From: JAJZNI01 sp035624785
Lineage (GTDB): Bacteria > Chloroflexota > Dormibacteria > Aeolococcales > Aeolococcaceae
Direction: 5' to 3'
Assembly: GCA_035624785.1 (NCBI GenBank)
Contig: DASPQV010000052.1
Location: forward strand, 1 to 14,577
Length of the DNA: 14,577 nucleotides
Shown in pieces: positions 8,298 to 14,577 of the stretch. The notes below the pieces were generated by a model, which was not told the DNA's origin, made no database searches, and saw nothing but the letters and a program-made list of their open reading frames with translations. Both the position numbers and the translations under genes were made by a program. Positions within the stretch are counted from its first letter, which is position 1, and each line of letters starts with the position of its first letter.

Positions 8298-8371
8298 AGC
8301 CGCCGAGAGAGGGGCCAGAGTCGCTTCCCCGCCGTGGTCCGAGGATCAGCGGGGCGGATCTTCGGCGGGGT

Positions 8372-9988
8372 TCAGCGGGGTGGACCGCTGGCCAGGGTGA
8401 TCGAGGCGGTGTGCTGACCTGCCGAGGCGTCGATCCAGCCAATCTGGACCGTGTCGCCGGGGCGGAGGTCGCGGATCGCCGTGGCGAGGTCCGCCGACGA
8501 GGTGATCTGGGTCCCGTTGAATGCGGTGATCACGTCACCCGTCTGGATGCCCGCCTTGGCCGCCGGGCTGCCCGACACGACGCTCTGGACCAGAGCGCCG
8601 GAGGTGGTGGTGGCATCCTCGACGCCCACCCCGATCAGCGGACCGCCGCCGATCACGATGCTGCCGCTGGACTTCCCGGAGGCGATCTGGCGGGCGATCT
8701 GGATGGCGGTGTCGATGGGGATGGCGAACCCCTGGGTGCCCCCCGACTGTCCGCCGAAGCGGACCCCGGTGCTGGAGCCGGCGGTATCCATGCCGATGAC
8801 CTGCCCGGATGAGTTGACCAGCGGACCGCCGGAGTCACCGGGCACGATGTCCGCGTCGATCTGGATCATCCCGCTCAGGTTCTCGGAGATGTCCCCGTCG
8901 CTGGCGGTGATCGCCTGGTCCAGGGCGGTGACCGAGCCGGTCACCTCGGCGGGCGTGCCGCCTCTGCCGTAGGCATTGCCCAGGGCGACAATCTGGTCGC
9001 CGACACTGACGGTCGAGGAGTCGCCGAGCGACGCCACCTTGAGGTTGGAAGGCGGGTTGAGCATCTGCATCAGGGAGACATCGTCGGCGGGGTCGTAGCC
9101 GATGACCTTCGCCGAGTAGGTGGGGCCCTGGCCGTCGATCTGCACCGTCAGCGAGGCCTCCTGCTCGATCACATGGTTGTTGGTCAGGATCTCGCCCGAG
9201 GAGCTGATGACGATCCCGGTCCCCTCGGCGATGCTGCCTCCGCCGGCGGGGGTGTTGACGATGTCGACGATCGATGGATCGAGTTGGGCCGCGATCTGCG
9301 CCGCGCTCAGGTTGCCGGAGCCGCTCGGGGCGATCGAGGGTATCGACGAGCTGTTGGTTCCCGGAGAGGATGAGGATGAGGATGGGGACGAGGTCGGGTT
9401 GCTGCCCCGCAGGGCCAGGCCGATGCCTGCCCCGACCACTCCCGAGGCGAGAGCCACGACCAGCGCCGCCGCGATCGTGACCGGCACCATCCGGCTGGAC
9501 CGGCCAGGCGGGGGAGGGGGATACGCAGCGGGCGGGTAGTCCGCCTGAGGGTAGGGGTAGCCCCAGCCGGGGTAGCCCCAGCGGGGCGGCTCCTGGTAGC
9601 CCCAACCGCTCTGCTGCTGCGGGTCCTGGTAGCCCCAACCGCCCTGCTGCTGCGCGTCCTGGTGGCCCCAACCGCCCTGCTGCTGCGGGTCCTGGTAGCC
9701 CCAACCGCCCTGCTGCTGCGGGTCCTGGTGGCCCCATCCACTCTGCGGTTGCGGCTCCTGGTAGCCCTGTCCACCCTGTGACGGATCGGCACCCTGGTAG
9801 GGGTATCCCCAGCCCGCGGAGCCCGATCCCGGCGTCTGGGCGCCGCTTCCGGGCTCCCAGGAAGGCGTGCCCCACCCGGCACCCGCCGACTGCTGGTCGC
9901 TCCCGCCCTCTGCGCCAGCCGACGGCGAGGGGTCGGGGCCGGAGGGGTTGGGAGGATCGTCGCGGGGGGGAGTGGGCTCACCGTTCAT
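8372..9988 (-). CDS. HtrA/DegP-like serine protease with PDZ domain and repeat-rich cytoplasmic tail
   Basis: Membrane-anchored S1C-family protease, probably acting in exported-protein quality control. It has 538 residues from the ATG at 9988. Residues 1-165 are cytoplasmic, rich in Pro, Gly, Gln, Trp and Tyr, with an 11-residue repeat at about 81-133. About 168-191 is the single membrane segment, and 195-225 a Ser/Thr/Pro linker outside the membrane. The trypsin-like domain spans about 228-437, with His272 (TNNHVI), Asp303 (DPADDVSLM) and Ser386 (GDSGGPL). A PDZ domain covers about 447-533 (IGVGVED, GSPAAKAGIQTGDVI). All three catalytic residues are present. The frame stays open to 10387, but that part reads as low-complexity Arg/Pro sequence and covers the divergent promoter region, so the ATG is preferred. 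No clear ribosome site precedes it; a TAGAGT box 9 bases upstream hints at a leaderless transcript. Confidence 0.93.
   Translation of the reverse strand: MNGEPTPPRDDPPNPSGPDPSPSAGAEGGSDQQSAGAGWGTPSWEPGSGAQTPGSGSAGWGYPYQGADPSQGGQGYQEPQPQSGWGHQDPQQQGGWGYQDPQQQGGWGHQDAQQQGGWGYQDPQQQSGWGYQEPPRWGYPGWGYPYPQADYPPAAYPPPPPGRSSRMVPVTIAAALVVALASGVVGAGIGLALRGSNPTSSPSSSSSSPGTNSSSIPSIAPSGSGNLSAAQIAAQLDPSIVDIVNTPAGGGSIAEGTGIVISSSGEILTNNHVIEQEASLTVQIDGQGPTYSAKVIGYDPADDVSLMQMLNPPSNLKVASLGDSSTVSVGDQIVALGNAYGRGGTPAEVTGSVTALDQAITASDGDISENLSGMIQIDADIVPGDSGGPLVNSSGQVIGMDTAGSSTGVRFGGQSGGTQGFAIPIDTAIQIARQIASGKSSGSIVIGGGPLIGVGVEDATTTSGALVQSVVSGSPAAKAGIQTGDVITAFNGTQITSSADLATAIRDLRPGDTVQIGWIDASAGQHTASITLASGPPR
9590..9748 (-). 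repeat. 33-bp tandem repeat encoding QQQGGWGYQDP-type units
   Basis: About five imperfect copies of an 11-residue unit, Gln-rich then (G/S)GWG(Y/H)Q(D/E)(P/A), occupy residues 81-133 of the protease. The DNA copies, read on the plus strand as CCAACCGCCCTGCTGCTGCG and variants, are close to identical in the middle units. That points to recent duplication. Length changes by whole units keep the frame. Confidence 0.85.
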
Positions 9989-9996
9989 GCTCGCCC

Positions 9997-10022
9997 ACTC
10001 TACGCGCCCTCTCTTGCGAGAG
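9997..10022 (-). promoter_or_regulatory. Candidate -10 box and dyad upstream of the protease gene
   Basis: On the minus strand TAGAGT (10002-9997) lies 8 bases before the ATG at 9988, which would put the transcript start at about the ATG. Directly upstream, CTCTC (10009-10013) and GAGAG (10018-10022) form a dyad around TTGC, in the position of a promoter spacer. No good -35 is seen. Confidence 0.25.
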
Positions 10023-10168
10023 CGTGACGGCGCGCGGACTGATCCGATTGCCCGCCGGCACCCCAGTGGCATCATGCCCACGACCCCGTGACCGGGGCGC
10101 GGCGAACCATCCGCGGAGTGGGGCAGCAGCCGGGTTTCCCGGGGCCAGAGGGCCCCTGGTGGCCTTGC

Positions 10169-10202
10169 TAGAGTTGGCGGCGTGCACGGGCGGTTCGAAC
10201 CG
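10169..10202 (+). promoter_or_regulatory. Candidate -10 box and 12-bp palindrome upstream of the GH5 gene
   Basis: TAGAGT (10169-10174) is a TANNNT box without a recognisable -35. CGGTTCGAACCG (10191-10202) is a perfect 12-bp palindrome with central CpG, the symmetry of LacI-family operators. A partial copy, CCGGTTCGA, lies at 10232-10240. The palindrome would sit just downstream of the transcript start. The 9989-10278 divergent gap shows no gene. Confidence 0.3.
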
Positions 10203-10278
10203 GTCGGCGACGGGCGGCCGCGGTAGCCGAGCCGGTTCGATGCGGCGCAACGGGGCGAGCAGGAGAGCCGGCGCCACG

Positions 10279-11748
10279 GTGCGAATGCACCGGCGGGGCC
10301 GGCGCCGCCCCCGTTGGGGGGATCAGTTGGGAGGCGCCCCGCGTCTCCGTCTGCTTGCCCTCTCGCTGCCCGTCGCCATCGCCGCATGGGTGGCCATGCC
10401 CGTGCCCACCCTGAGTGCCAGCGTCCCTCCTCCTGACCGTCCCACCGCGCGAGCCGGCCTGCCCTGGCTGTCCACCCGCGATGGCGCCATCGTCGCCTCC
10501 TCGGGCGAGGCCGTCATGCTCCACGGCTTCGACGACGAGAACCTGCTTCCCCGAAGCCAGACGGTGTCGCCCGCGCCGCTGGATGCCACGGACGCCCGGC
10601 TCATGCAGGAGTCGGGCTTCGACGTGGTCCGTCTGCCGATCGCATGGTCGGAGCTCGAGCCTGAGCCGGGGGAGTTCAACTCGGCGTACCTGGAGAGGAT
10701 CGCCGCTGCGGTGGCTCTGCTCAACGCCCACCGGCTCTACGTCGTCCTCGACATGCACTTCCTGGCCTGGAGCCCGGTGTACGGCGGCGCCGGCGCCCCC
10801 GCCTGGGCCACCCTGGGATGGGTCCCGGACTTCAAGTTCGGCCAGAGCGGCAACACCGTGCTGCGCCTGGCATCACCGGCGCTCAATGCGTCGGAGGCCT
10901 ATTTCTTCCTGACCTCGGGCTGGCAATCGCAGCTCCTCCGAACCTGGCAGTTCGTCGCCCAGCGGTTTCGCGGCGACAGCGGGGTCGCCGGCTACGACAT
11001 CTTCAACGAGGCCCATTCGTTCCCCCTGCTGCCCCTCAGCTTCGACAGGGATCAGCTCTTCCCCTTCTACGCACGGGCCGTCACAGCGATCGCCGCCGTT
11101 GACCCCAACCACCTCTTCTTTCTGGAGAACGACGCCCTGGACGACCTTCCCACCGCGGTGGTTCCGATCAAGGCCCCTGACATCGTCTACTCGCCCCACG
11201 TCTACACCGGCGTGCTCTCACCGGCCCTCGGAGGCGAGCCCCAGGCGCTCGACACCCACGTCGCCGAGCTGGCCGGCGAGGCCGCGCAGCTCTCCGCGCC
11301 GATGTGGGTCGGCGAGTTCGGTGACGGCAGCAACCACCCCTCGGCGGCCCAGTGGATCACCGACGCCCTCGACGCCTACGACGCCCACGACGCCGGCTGG
11401 GCGTGGTGGCAGTGGCGAGGTGTCAACGACCCCTGGAGCCTCCGGAGCGCGACCGGAACCTCGCTGAACGTGACCTTCCTGCGGCTGCTCGCCCGGCCCT
11501 ACCTCGCCGCCGCTCCCCGGGGGGTGAGCGCGTCGGCGGGCGACGGGGTGCTCGGCCGGCTGGACATCTCGGTCGCAGCCCGCCACGCCACCGGGGTCAT
11601 CGAGGTCGCCTGGTCCGAGTACACCCTCGGACAGCCCTCGGTCGCCTCGAGCTGCGGCGCCACCTCCTCGTGGGACGCGTCCGATGCCCGCCTCCTGCTC
11701 ACCGTGCCCGCTGACGGGACCTGCTCCATCCAGCTGGCGGCGGGCTGA
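10279..11748 (+). CDS. Secreted GH5 glycoside hydrolase, endoglycoceramidase-like
   Basis: Retaining glycosidase of family GH5, probably acting outside the cell on a glycoside or glycolipid. The chosen start is GTG 10279, with AGGAGAG (10261-10267) 11 bases upstream; ATG 10285 and ATG 10240 are alternatives. From GTG it has 489 residues: Arg-rich n-region, hydrophobic core about 23-42, cleavage perhaps near SA/S at 46-48. The (beta/alpha)8 domain runs from about 60 to 410: MLHGFDDENLL, Arg118 in VVRLPIAWSELEPEPGEF, LDMHF, acid/base Glu244 in YDIFNEAHS, His307 in SPHVYTG, nucleophile Glu346 in WVGEFGDGS, then WAWWQWRG. About 412-489 is a small beta domain with a possible Cys459-Cys482 pair. 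This layout resembles endoglycoceramidases more than cellulases, but the substrate is inference. It is transcribed divergently from the protease gene. Confidence 0.85.
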   Translation: MRMHRRGRRRPRWGDQLGGAPRLRLLALSLPVAIAAWVAMPVPTLSASVPPPDRPTARAGLPWLSTRDGAIVASSGEAVMLHGFDDENLLPRSQTVSPAPLDATDARLMQESGFDVVRLPIAWSELEPEPGEFNSAYLERIAAAVALLNAHRLYVVLDMHFLAWSPVYGGAGAPAWATLGWVPDFKFGQSGNTVLRLASPALNASEAYFFLTSGWQSQLLRTWQFVAQRFRGDSGVAGYDIFNEAHSFPLLPLSFDRDQLFPFYARAVTAIAAVDPNHLFFLENDALDDLPTAVVPIKAPDIVYSPHVYTGVLSPALGGEPQALDTHVAELAGEAAQLSAPMWVGEFGDGSNHPSAAQWITDALDAYDAHDAGWAWWQWRGVNDPWSLRSATGTSLNVTFLRLLARPYLAAAPRGVSASAGDGVLGRLDISVAARHATGVIEVAWSEYTLGQPSVASSCGATSSWDASDARLLLTVPADGTCSIQLAAG

Positions 11749-11750
11749 TG

Positions 11751-11781
11751 CCACCGGCTTGCGCGGCCGGCGGTTTCTTCC
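11751..11781 (+). terminator. Intrinsic terminator of the GH5 gene
   Basis: Two bases after the TGA, CC-a-CCGGC (11751-11758) pairs with GCCGG-c-GG (11766-11773) around a 7-base loop with one mismatch. It is followed by TTTCTTCC (11774-11781). Position, stem and T-rich tail all fit an intrinsic terminator. Confidence 0.55.
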
Positions 11782-11840
11782 TGGACAGCGGCTGGGGTCC
11801 CAGCAGCCTGCCGCATGGCGCGGCTCAGCCCCCCGTGCGT

Positions 11841-11872
11841 GTCAGACAAGTTTGGGACTCTTGTGTCCAAAA
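11841..11872 (+). other. Short AT-richer island with imperfect inverted repeats
   Basis: In the convergent gap, GTCAGACAAGTTTGGGACTC and TTGTGTCCAAAA form a hairpin: TTTGG-g-AC (11851-11858) pairs with GTCCAAA (11865-11871). Its composition differs from everything around it. It could be a relic of an insertion-sequence end or a terminator for either flanking gene. Confidence 0.3.
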
Positions 11873-11893
11873 CCTCGGTGGCGTGGACACAGC

Positions 11894-11907
11894 GCCGCCG
11901 CGGCGGC
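11894..11907 (-). terminator. Palindrome after the methyltransferase stop
   Basis: GCCGCCGCGGCGGC is a perfect 14-bp palindrome, 11 bases beyond the methyltransferase stop on the minus strand. With no loop or U-tract, terminator function is only possible. Confidence 0.25.
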
Positions 11908-11918
11908 TCCCGGGGCCC

Positions 11919-12554
11919 TCAGCGGGTCGCCCGCCTGGCGTCAACCAGGAAAATCGGCACCAACGGGCCGAAGAGGCGGCGGACTCGCCAGGAGGAGAAG
12001 CCGGCGTCCCGGAGCAGGCTGCTCAGCTCGTCGGCGCTCCGGTACCCGCTGCCGTGGCCCCACCCGTGCGGCCTGATCAGCCTGCCGACCAGGCCGATGC
12101 CCAGGATGTCGGCGACCAACAGCCTGCCGCCCGGCCGCAGAACCCGGGCGACCTCGCGCAGCGAAGCACCCTGCTGCTCCCAGTGGTGGAAGGAGAGCGT
12201 GGTGATGACGGCTTCGGCGCTGCCATCGCGGAGTGGCAGGCGCTCGGCGGTGGCCACCTCCAGGCGCACCCTCGGCTCGCTGGCGAAGCGGTCCCGGGCC
12301 ACCTCGATCATTCCGGGTGCAGGATCGACGCCGACCAGCTCAGCCTCAGGCACGTCGGAAAGCAGTGCCTCCAAGAGCCTGCCGGTGCCGCATCCGACAT
12401 CGACGATCAGCCTCGGCGTACCTGTCGCGGAGGTCAGCGCGCGCGCCACCGTCCCGTCGATGCGCTGGAGCAGGAACTGTCCTGGGGCGCGGTCGTAGCG
12501 CCGCGCCATCCCGCTGAATCGCTCGATGTCGCCGTGGCGGTGTCGCCGGCTCAT
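11919..12554 (-). CDS. Class I SAM-dependent methyltransferase (Methyltransf_11 / UbiE-like)
   Basis: Transfers a methyl group from S-adenosylmethionine to an unknown, probably small-molecule, acceptor in the cytosol. The start is the ATG at 12554, with GGAGG (12563-12559) close upstream. The open frame continues to 12803, but that part overlaps the lipoprotein gene and lacks domain sequence. The 211-residue protein shows SAM motif I at 50-60 (IVDVGCGTGRL), the acidic ribose-binding residue in VGVDPAPGM (74-82), TAERLPLRDGSAEAV (102-116), and LRPGGRLLVADI (139-150). The N-terminal FSGMARRYDRAP resembles the entry helix of UbiE/MenG-like enzymes. The C-terminal third, with GWGHGSGYRSADEL, would hold substrate specificity. 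It lies 64 bases downstream of the lipoprotein gene on the same strand, with a hairpin between, so co-transcription is uncertain. Confidence 0.88.
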   Translation of the reverse strand: MSRRHRHGDIERFSGMARRYDRAPGQFLLQRIDGTVARALTSATGTPRLIVDVGCGTGRLLEALLSDVPEAELVGVDPAPGMIEVARDRFASEPRVRLEVATAERLPLRDGSAEAVITTLSFHHWEQQGASLREVARVLRPGGRLLVADILGIGLVGRLIRPHGWGHGSGYRSADELSSLLRDAGFSSWRVRRLFGPLVPIFLVDARRATR

Positions 12555-12586
12555 GACCCCTCCACCAGATCGGCGTGGCGGTCCGG

Positions 12587-12615
12587 CGGCAAGCCCGGCA
12601 TCCAGGGGCTTGTCG
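12587..12615 (-). terminator. Hairpin between the lipoprotein and methyltransferase genes
   Basis: On the minus strand CGACAAGCCC and GGGCTTGCCG pair over 10 positions with one mismatch around a 9-base loop, starting 3 bases after the lipoprotein stop. It may end transcription or merely reduce read-through into the methyltransferase gene. Confidence 0.4.
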
Positions 12616-12618
12616 GCA

Positions 12619-13635
12619 TCAGTTGGGGGTGAAGCTGGTGGAGCACTCAGCCTGGCCGGATAGGTCGACATCGACCTCCACGGTGTAGCCGACCGTCGCT
12701 CCGCTGATGTCGAAGGTGACCTGACCGCTCCCCGAGCCGTCGGTCTGGATGCTGAACGGATGCGTCGTGGTCTTGTAGTGGGCGTCCACCGTGCCGGCGA
12801 CATTGGGGACGTTGGAGGTGACGTAGACGGTCTCGTCGGTGTACTGGGGTGGCGAAAGGTTGCTGACCGACGCGCGGCAGGAATACGCCTGGGCCGGCGC
12901 GCTGGGGGTGGGGCTGGAGGTTGCCGATGGGGCCGGGGTGTGGCTGGTCGGCAGTGGCGAGCCGGTGGCGCTCTGAGCAGGCGCGGGGGCGGCCGTCTGA
13001 GTCCCCGGCGTCCTGTAGCCGGGGTAGGGTGCGAGCCACTTGGCGACCATCTCCTCCTGGGCCTGGAGCAGGGTGAGCGTGCCGGAGCAGACCTCTTGCT
13101 TGAACGCGGTCTCGTCGGCGTCCTTCGGGTTGGGGGAGGCTGGGTACTCGGGTGACAGGTTCATGGGATCGCTGGGGGACCCGCCCAGTTCGAGGGGCAT
13201 CCGGTGGTCCTCCTCATATTCGCTGAGGCCTCCCGGCAGCCCCTCGGCGGCCATCTGCTCCTCCTTCAGGTTCTCCGTGTAGCTCTCGGGCGGGCGGACC
13301 GTGGCGGTCCAGCCCGACACACAGATCGTCTGGTCGATGGTGGCCTGGGTGACCGCCGGGTTGAGCACGCAGTAGGTGATGCCACCCTGGTGGCATGGAT
13401 CCGAAGGAGCTGACTTCGCCGTTGCCGATCCGGTCTGCCCGGGCTGCGAGCCGGCGGCTCCGGACGCTTTCGCCAGCGGTGTGCCCGAGGCCGCTGAGGT
13501 CCCCGAAACCAGGGATGGAGGGGTGGTTGCGGCGCCGGGCGAGGCGGCGGCCGGCCCGATGCTGCTGCAGGCGCTGGTCAGCATGGCCAGTCCGAGCAGG
13601 ATCGGAAAGGGAGCAGATCTGCGCGGTGGGATCAT
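12619..13635 (-). CDS. Lipoprotein with HNH-like core and C-terminal beta domain
   Basis: No assured function. The ATG at 13635 gives 338 residues; a GTG at 13689 is in frame but only moves the signal inward. Residues 1-22 are a lipoprotein signal ending TSA, with acylated Cys23. About 24-80 is a Ser/Ala/Pro/Gly linker. Residues 81-200 form the core: HQGGITYCVLNPAVTQATID, TICVSGWTATVRPP, EEDHRMPLELGG (141-152), NLSPE (159-163), and VCSGTLTLLQAQEEMVAKW. This resembles secreted HNH-like (beta-beta-alpha metal) proteins of high-GC Gram-positives, in which DH and N belong to the catalytic motif. About 205-249 is a second Pro/Ser/Thr linker. Residues 250-338 form a beta domain with FDISGATVGYTVEVDVD and Cys253/Cys331. 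The second motif histidine appears replaced by Lys179 (from memory of relatives). It may be an inactive nuclease fold exposed on the membrane. Confidence 0.75.
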   Translation of the reverse strand: MIPPRRSAPFPILLGLAMLTSACSSIGPAAASPGAATTPPSLVSGTSAASGTPLAKASGAAGSQPGQTGSATAKSAPSDPCHQGGITYCVLNPAVTQATIDQTICVSGWTATVRPPESYTENLKEEQMAAEGLPGGLSEYEEDHRMPLELGGSPSDPMNLSPEYPASPNPKDADETAFKQEVCSGTLTLLQAQEEMVAKWLAPYPGYRTPGTQTAAPAPAQSATGSPLPTSHTPAPSATSSPTPSAPAQAYSCRASVSNLSPPQYTDETVYVTSNVPNVAGTVDAHYKTTTHPFSIQTDGSGSGQVTFDISGATVGYTVEVDVDLSGQAECSTSFTPN

Positions 13636-13974
13636 GTCAGCCGCTTGCCGATGATGATGGCCTGACGCGCGCAACCCATGCCTGCTCACCGAATGGCACC
13701 GACATCGGGCTATCGATCCAGGTGTCGCACGTCACCACCATGGCCACGCAACGCCTTCCACGGCGGGCCGGTGGAAAAGCTCGGGCGGCCACCTGGGCGC
13801 AGCGCTCGGCGTTGACCGGGAGCATCTCACTGAGCGTGCCGGGGTCACCAGCCCCCAACGGGCGCAGCCGGAGACCGGACACCGGCCCCATTCTAGAGGC
13901 GCGCCTGGCAGTGCGGTGGCCTCGGCGGGCGGACCGCTCCGGACCATGGTCGAAGACGGTGCGGTGACCGCCGC

Positions 13975-14150
13975 CCCCACCCCGAGGCTGAGCTCCATGA
14001 GCACCTGCAGGAGGCGCGGGGCATCCTGCTGTGGAAGCTGGAGGGGGCCCTCCGAGTACGACGACCGCCGCCCCTCGACGCCGGCCGGGACCAACCCCCT
14101 GGGCCTGGTGAAGCATCTCACCCGGCCGGGAGGGCGGGCCAGCTTCCCGG
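13975..14150 (+). pseudogene. Frameshifted remnant of a DinB/DUF664-family gene
   Basis: One frame (from 13975) reads PHPEAELHEHLQEARGILLW then KLEG; from 14051 the next frame continues SEYDDRRPSTPAGTNPLGLV then KHL. Joined, this matches the typical N-terminal part of DUF664 DinB-like proteins (WKLEGLSEYD.RRP.TP.GTNLLGLVKHLA, from memory). A shift at about 14047-14051 separates the frames, and the rest of the family's roughly 160-170 residues is missing, since the next gene starts at 14215. It is therefore a truncated relic. Intact relatives are four-helix metal-binding proteins, some thiol-dependent. The rest of 13636-14214 shows no gene I can support. Confidence 0.6.
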
Positions 14151-14176
14151 GTGTCCGATCGATCGTCACCGCCGCG

Positions 14177-14207
14177 ATTCAACGTCTTCACAACCGCCGT
14201 GTTGAAT
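14177..14207 (+). promoter_or_regulatory. Inverted repeat and possible leaderless promoter before the last gene
   Basis: ATTCAAC (14177-14183) and GTTGAAT (14201-14207) are exact inverted copies 17 bases apart. TTGAAT (14202-14207) lies 7 bases before the ATG and could act as a -10, with TTCAAC (14178-14183) as a weak -35 at 18 bases. No ribosome site precedes the ATG, which fits a leaderless start. Confidence 0.3.
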
Positions 14208-14214
14208 TCGCACC

Positions 14215-14577
14215 ATGTCGCGACTCCCTTCCCGCGGTCACCACCGCACCCGCGTCCTGGTCACCCTTCTCGCCGCGCTGGGCGCGGTCACCATGGGGCT
14301 CGGTGTCTTCCCCTCAGGCCCGGTCTACCCGGTCCTGGCCGCCACTGGCACCACGACGTCACTCAGCGACGACGCCGCGGGCACGGCGACCTATGGCCAG
14401 ACGGTGACCTTCACGGCCACGGTGACGCCGGCGCCTGACGGGGGCACGGTCAGCTTCAGCTACAACGGGACTGACCTTGGCTGTGGCCCGGTGGCCGTCG
14501 CTGGGGGGCAGGCTCAGTGCAGCACCTCCAGCCTCCCGGTGGGCAGTGACGACGTCACCGCCACCTACTCCGGGGAC
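14215..14577 (+). CDS. Second secreted Ig-like repeat protein (3'-truncated by window edge)
   Basis: Start of an exported protein; 121 codons are visible and the frame is open to the last base. From the ATG at 14215, residues 1-43 are a signal peptide: MSRLPSRGHHRTR, hydrophobic core VLVTLLAALGAV, end PVLAA. From about 45 an Ig-like domain follows: TTSLSDDAAGTATYGQTVTF, GGTVSFSYNG, Cys90 and Cys102, LPVGSDDVTATYSGD. This is the same domain type as in the giant protein at 1115-6631, with the same internal cysteine pair, here 11 residues apart. The domain is likely to repeat beyond the window, since YSGD is the usual lead into the end of a unit. The absent ribosome site makes the start slightly less secure, but the signal peptide begins at this Met. 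Confidence 0.82.
   Translation, partial: MSRLPSRGHHRTRVLVTLLAALGAVTMGLGVFPSGPVYPVLAATGTTTSLSDDAAGTATYGQTVTFTATVTPAPDGGTVSFSYNGTDLGCGPVAVAGGQAQCSTSSLPVGSDDVTATYSGD

Noticed and set aside
10140..10215. tRNA-like T-arm (GGTTCGAACC)
   Set aside because: No matching acceptor stem, anticodon arm or D-arm could be built around it; it is better read as a palindrome.
9778..10278. Long 5' extension of the GH5 open frame antisense to the protease gene
   Set aside because: It runs opposite the coding sequence of the protease tail and would bury the GH5 signal peptide.
9989..10387. N-terminal extension of the HtrA-like protein by 133 codons
   Set aside because: The extension is Arg/Pro-rich low-complexity sequence that crosses the divergent promoter region and the start of the GH5 gene; the ATG at 9988 begins the recognisable tail.
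12555..12803. 83-residue N-terminal extension of the methyltransferase
   Set aside because: It overlaps the 3' end of the lipoprotein gene, carries no family sequence, and a ribosome site sits directly before the ATG at 12554.
13637..13891. 84-codon minus-strand frame ending one base before the lipoprotein ATG
   Set aside because: The stop/start spacing is suggestive of coupling, but there is no recognisable family or ribosome site, and third-position G/C falls in its second half.

Overview
The window is a GC-rich chromosomal segment from a bacterium that looks monoderm (single-membrane). The pointers are strong G/C preference at third codon positions, GGAGG-type ribosome sites, a cell-wall-sorting-like tail, a lipobox protein and Ig-repeat surface proteins. 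Dormibacterota, Actinomycetota and Chloroflexota all fit; the sequence alone does not decide between them. No rRNA, tRNA, CRISPR array, complete insertion sequence or phage module is visible.

Layout, left to right. (1) The 3' part of a short-type 6-phosphogluconate dehydrogenase gene (+), cut by the window edge. (2) A giant secreted protein of 1838 residues (+): signal peptide, lectin-like N-terminal region, DUF11-like domain, 13 tandem bacterial Ig-like repeats of about 91 residues, a second DUF11-like domain, and a VPDTG/hydrophobic/RRR tail. (3) Convergent to it, 4-hydroxyphenylpyruvate dioxygenase (-), with a good sigma70-like promoter and a leader able to form mutually exclusive hairpins. 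(4) A membrane-anchored HtrA-type serine protease with PDZ domain and a Trp/Gln/Tyr-rich repeated cytoplasmic tail (-). (5) Divergent from it, a secreted GH5 glycosidase of endoglycoceramidase-like type (+), with a convincing terminator. (6) A class I methyltransferase and, upstream of it, a lipoprotein with an HNH-like core and a C-terminal beta domain (both -). (7) A stretch without an intact gene that holds a frameshifted remnant of a DinB/DUF664 gene (+). (8) The first 121 codons of a second Ig-repeat secreted protein (+), cut by the right edge.

The genes do not form one pathway. Central metabolism (6PGDH) and tyrosine catabolism (HPPD) are each represented by a single gene. The shared theme is the cell surface: the Ig-repeat proteins, protease, glycosidase and lipoprotein are all exported or membrane-bound. 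No classical defence or mobile system was found. The items most worth a second look are the alternative-pairing hpd leader, the modular Ig-repeat proteins with a cysteine pair in every repeat, the repeat-bearing HtrA tail, and the HNH-like lipoprotein that appears to lack its second catalytic histidine.
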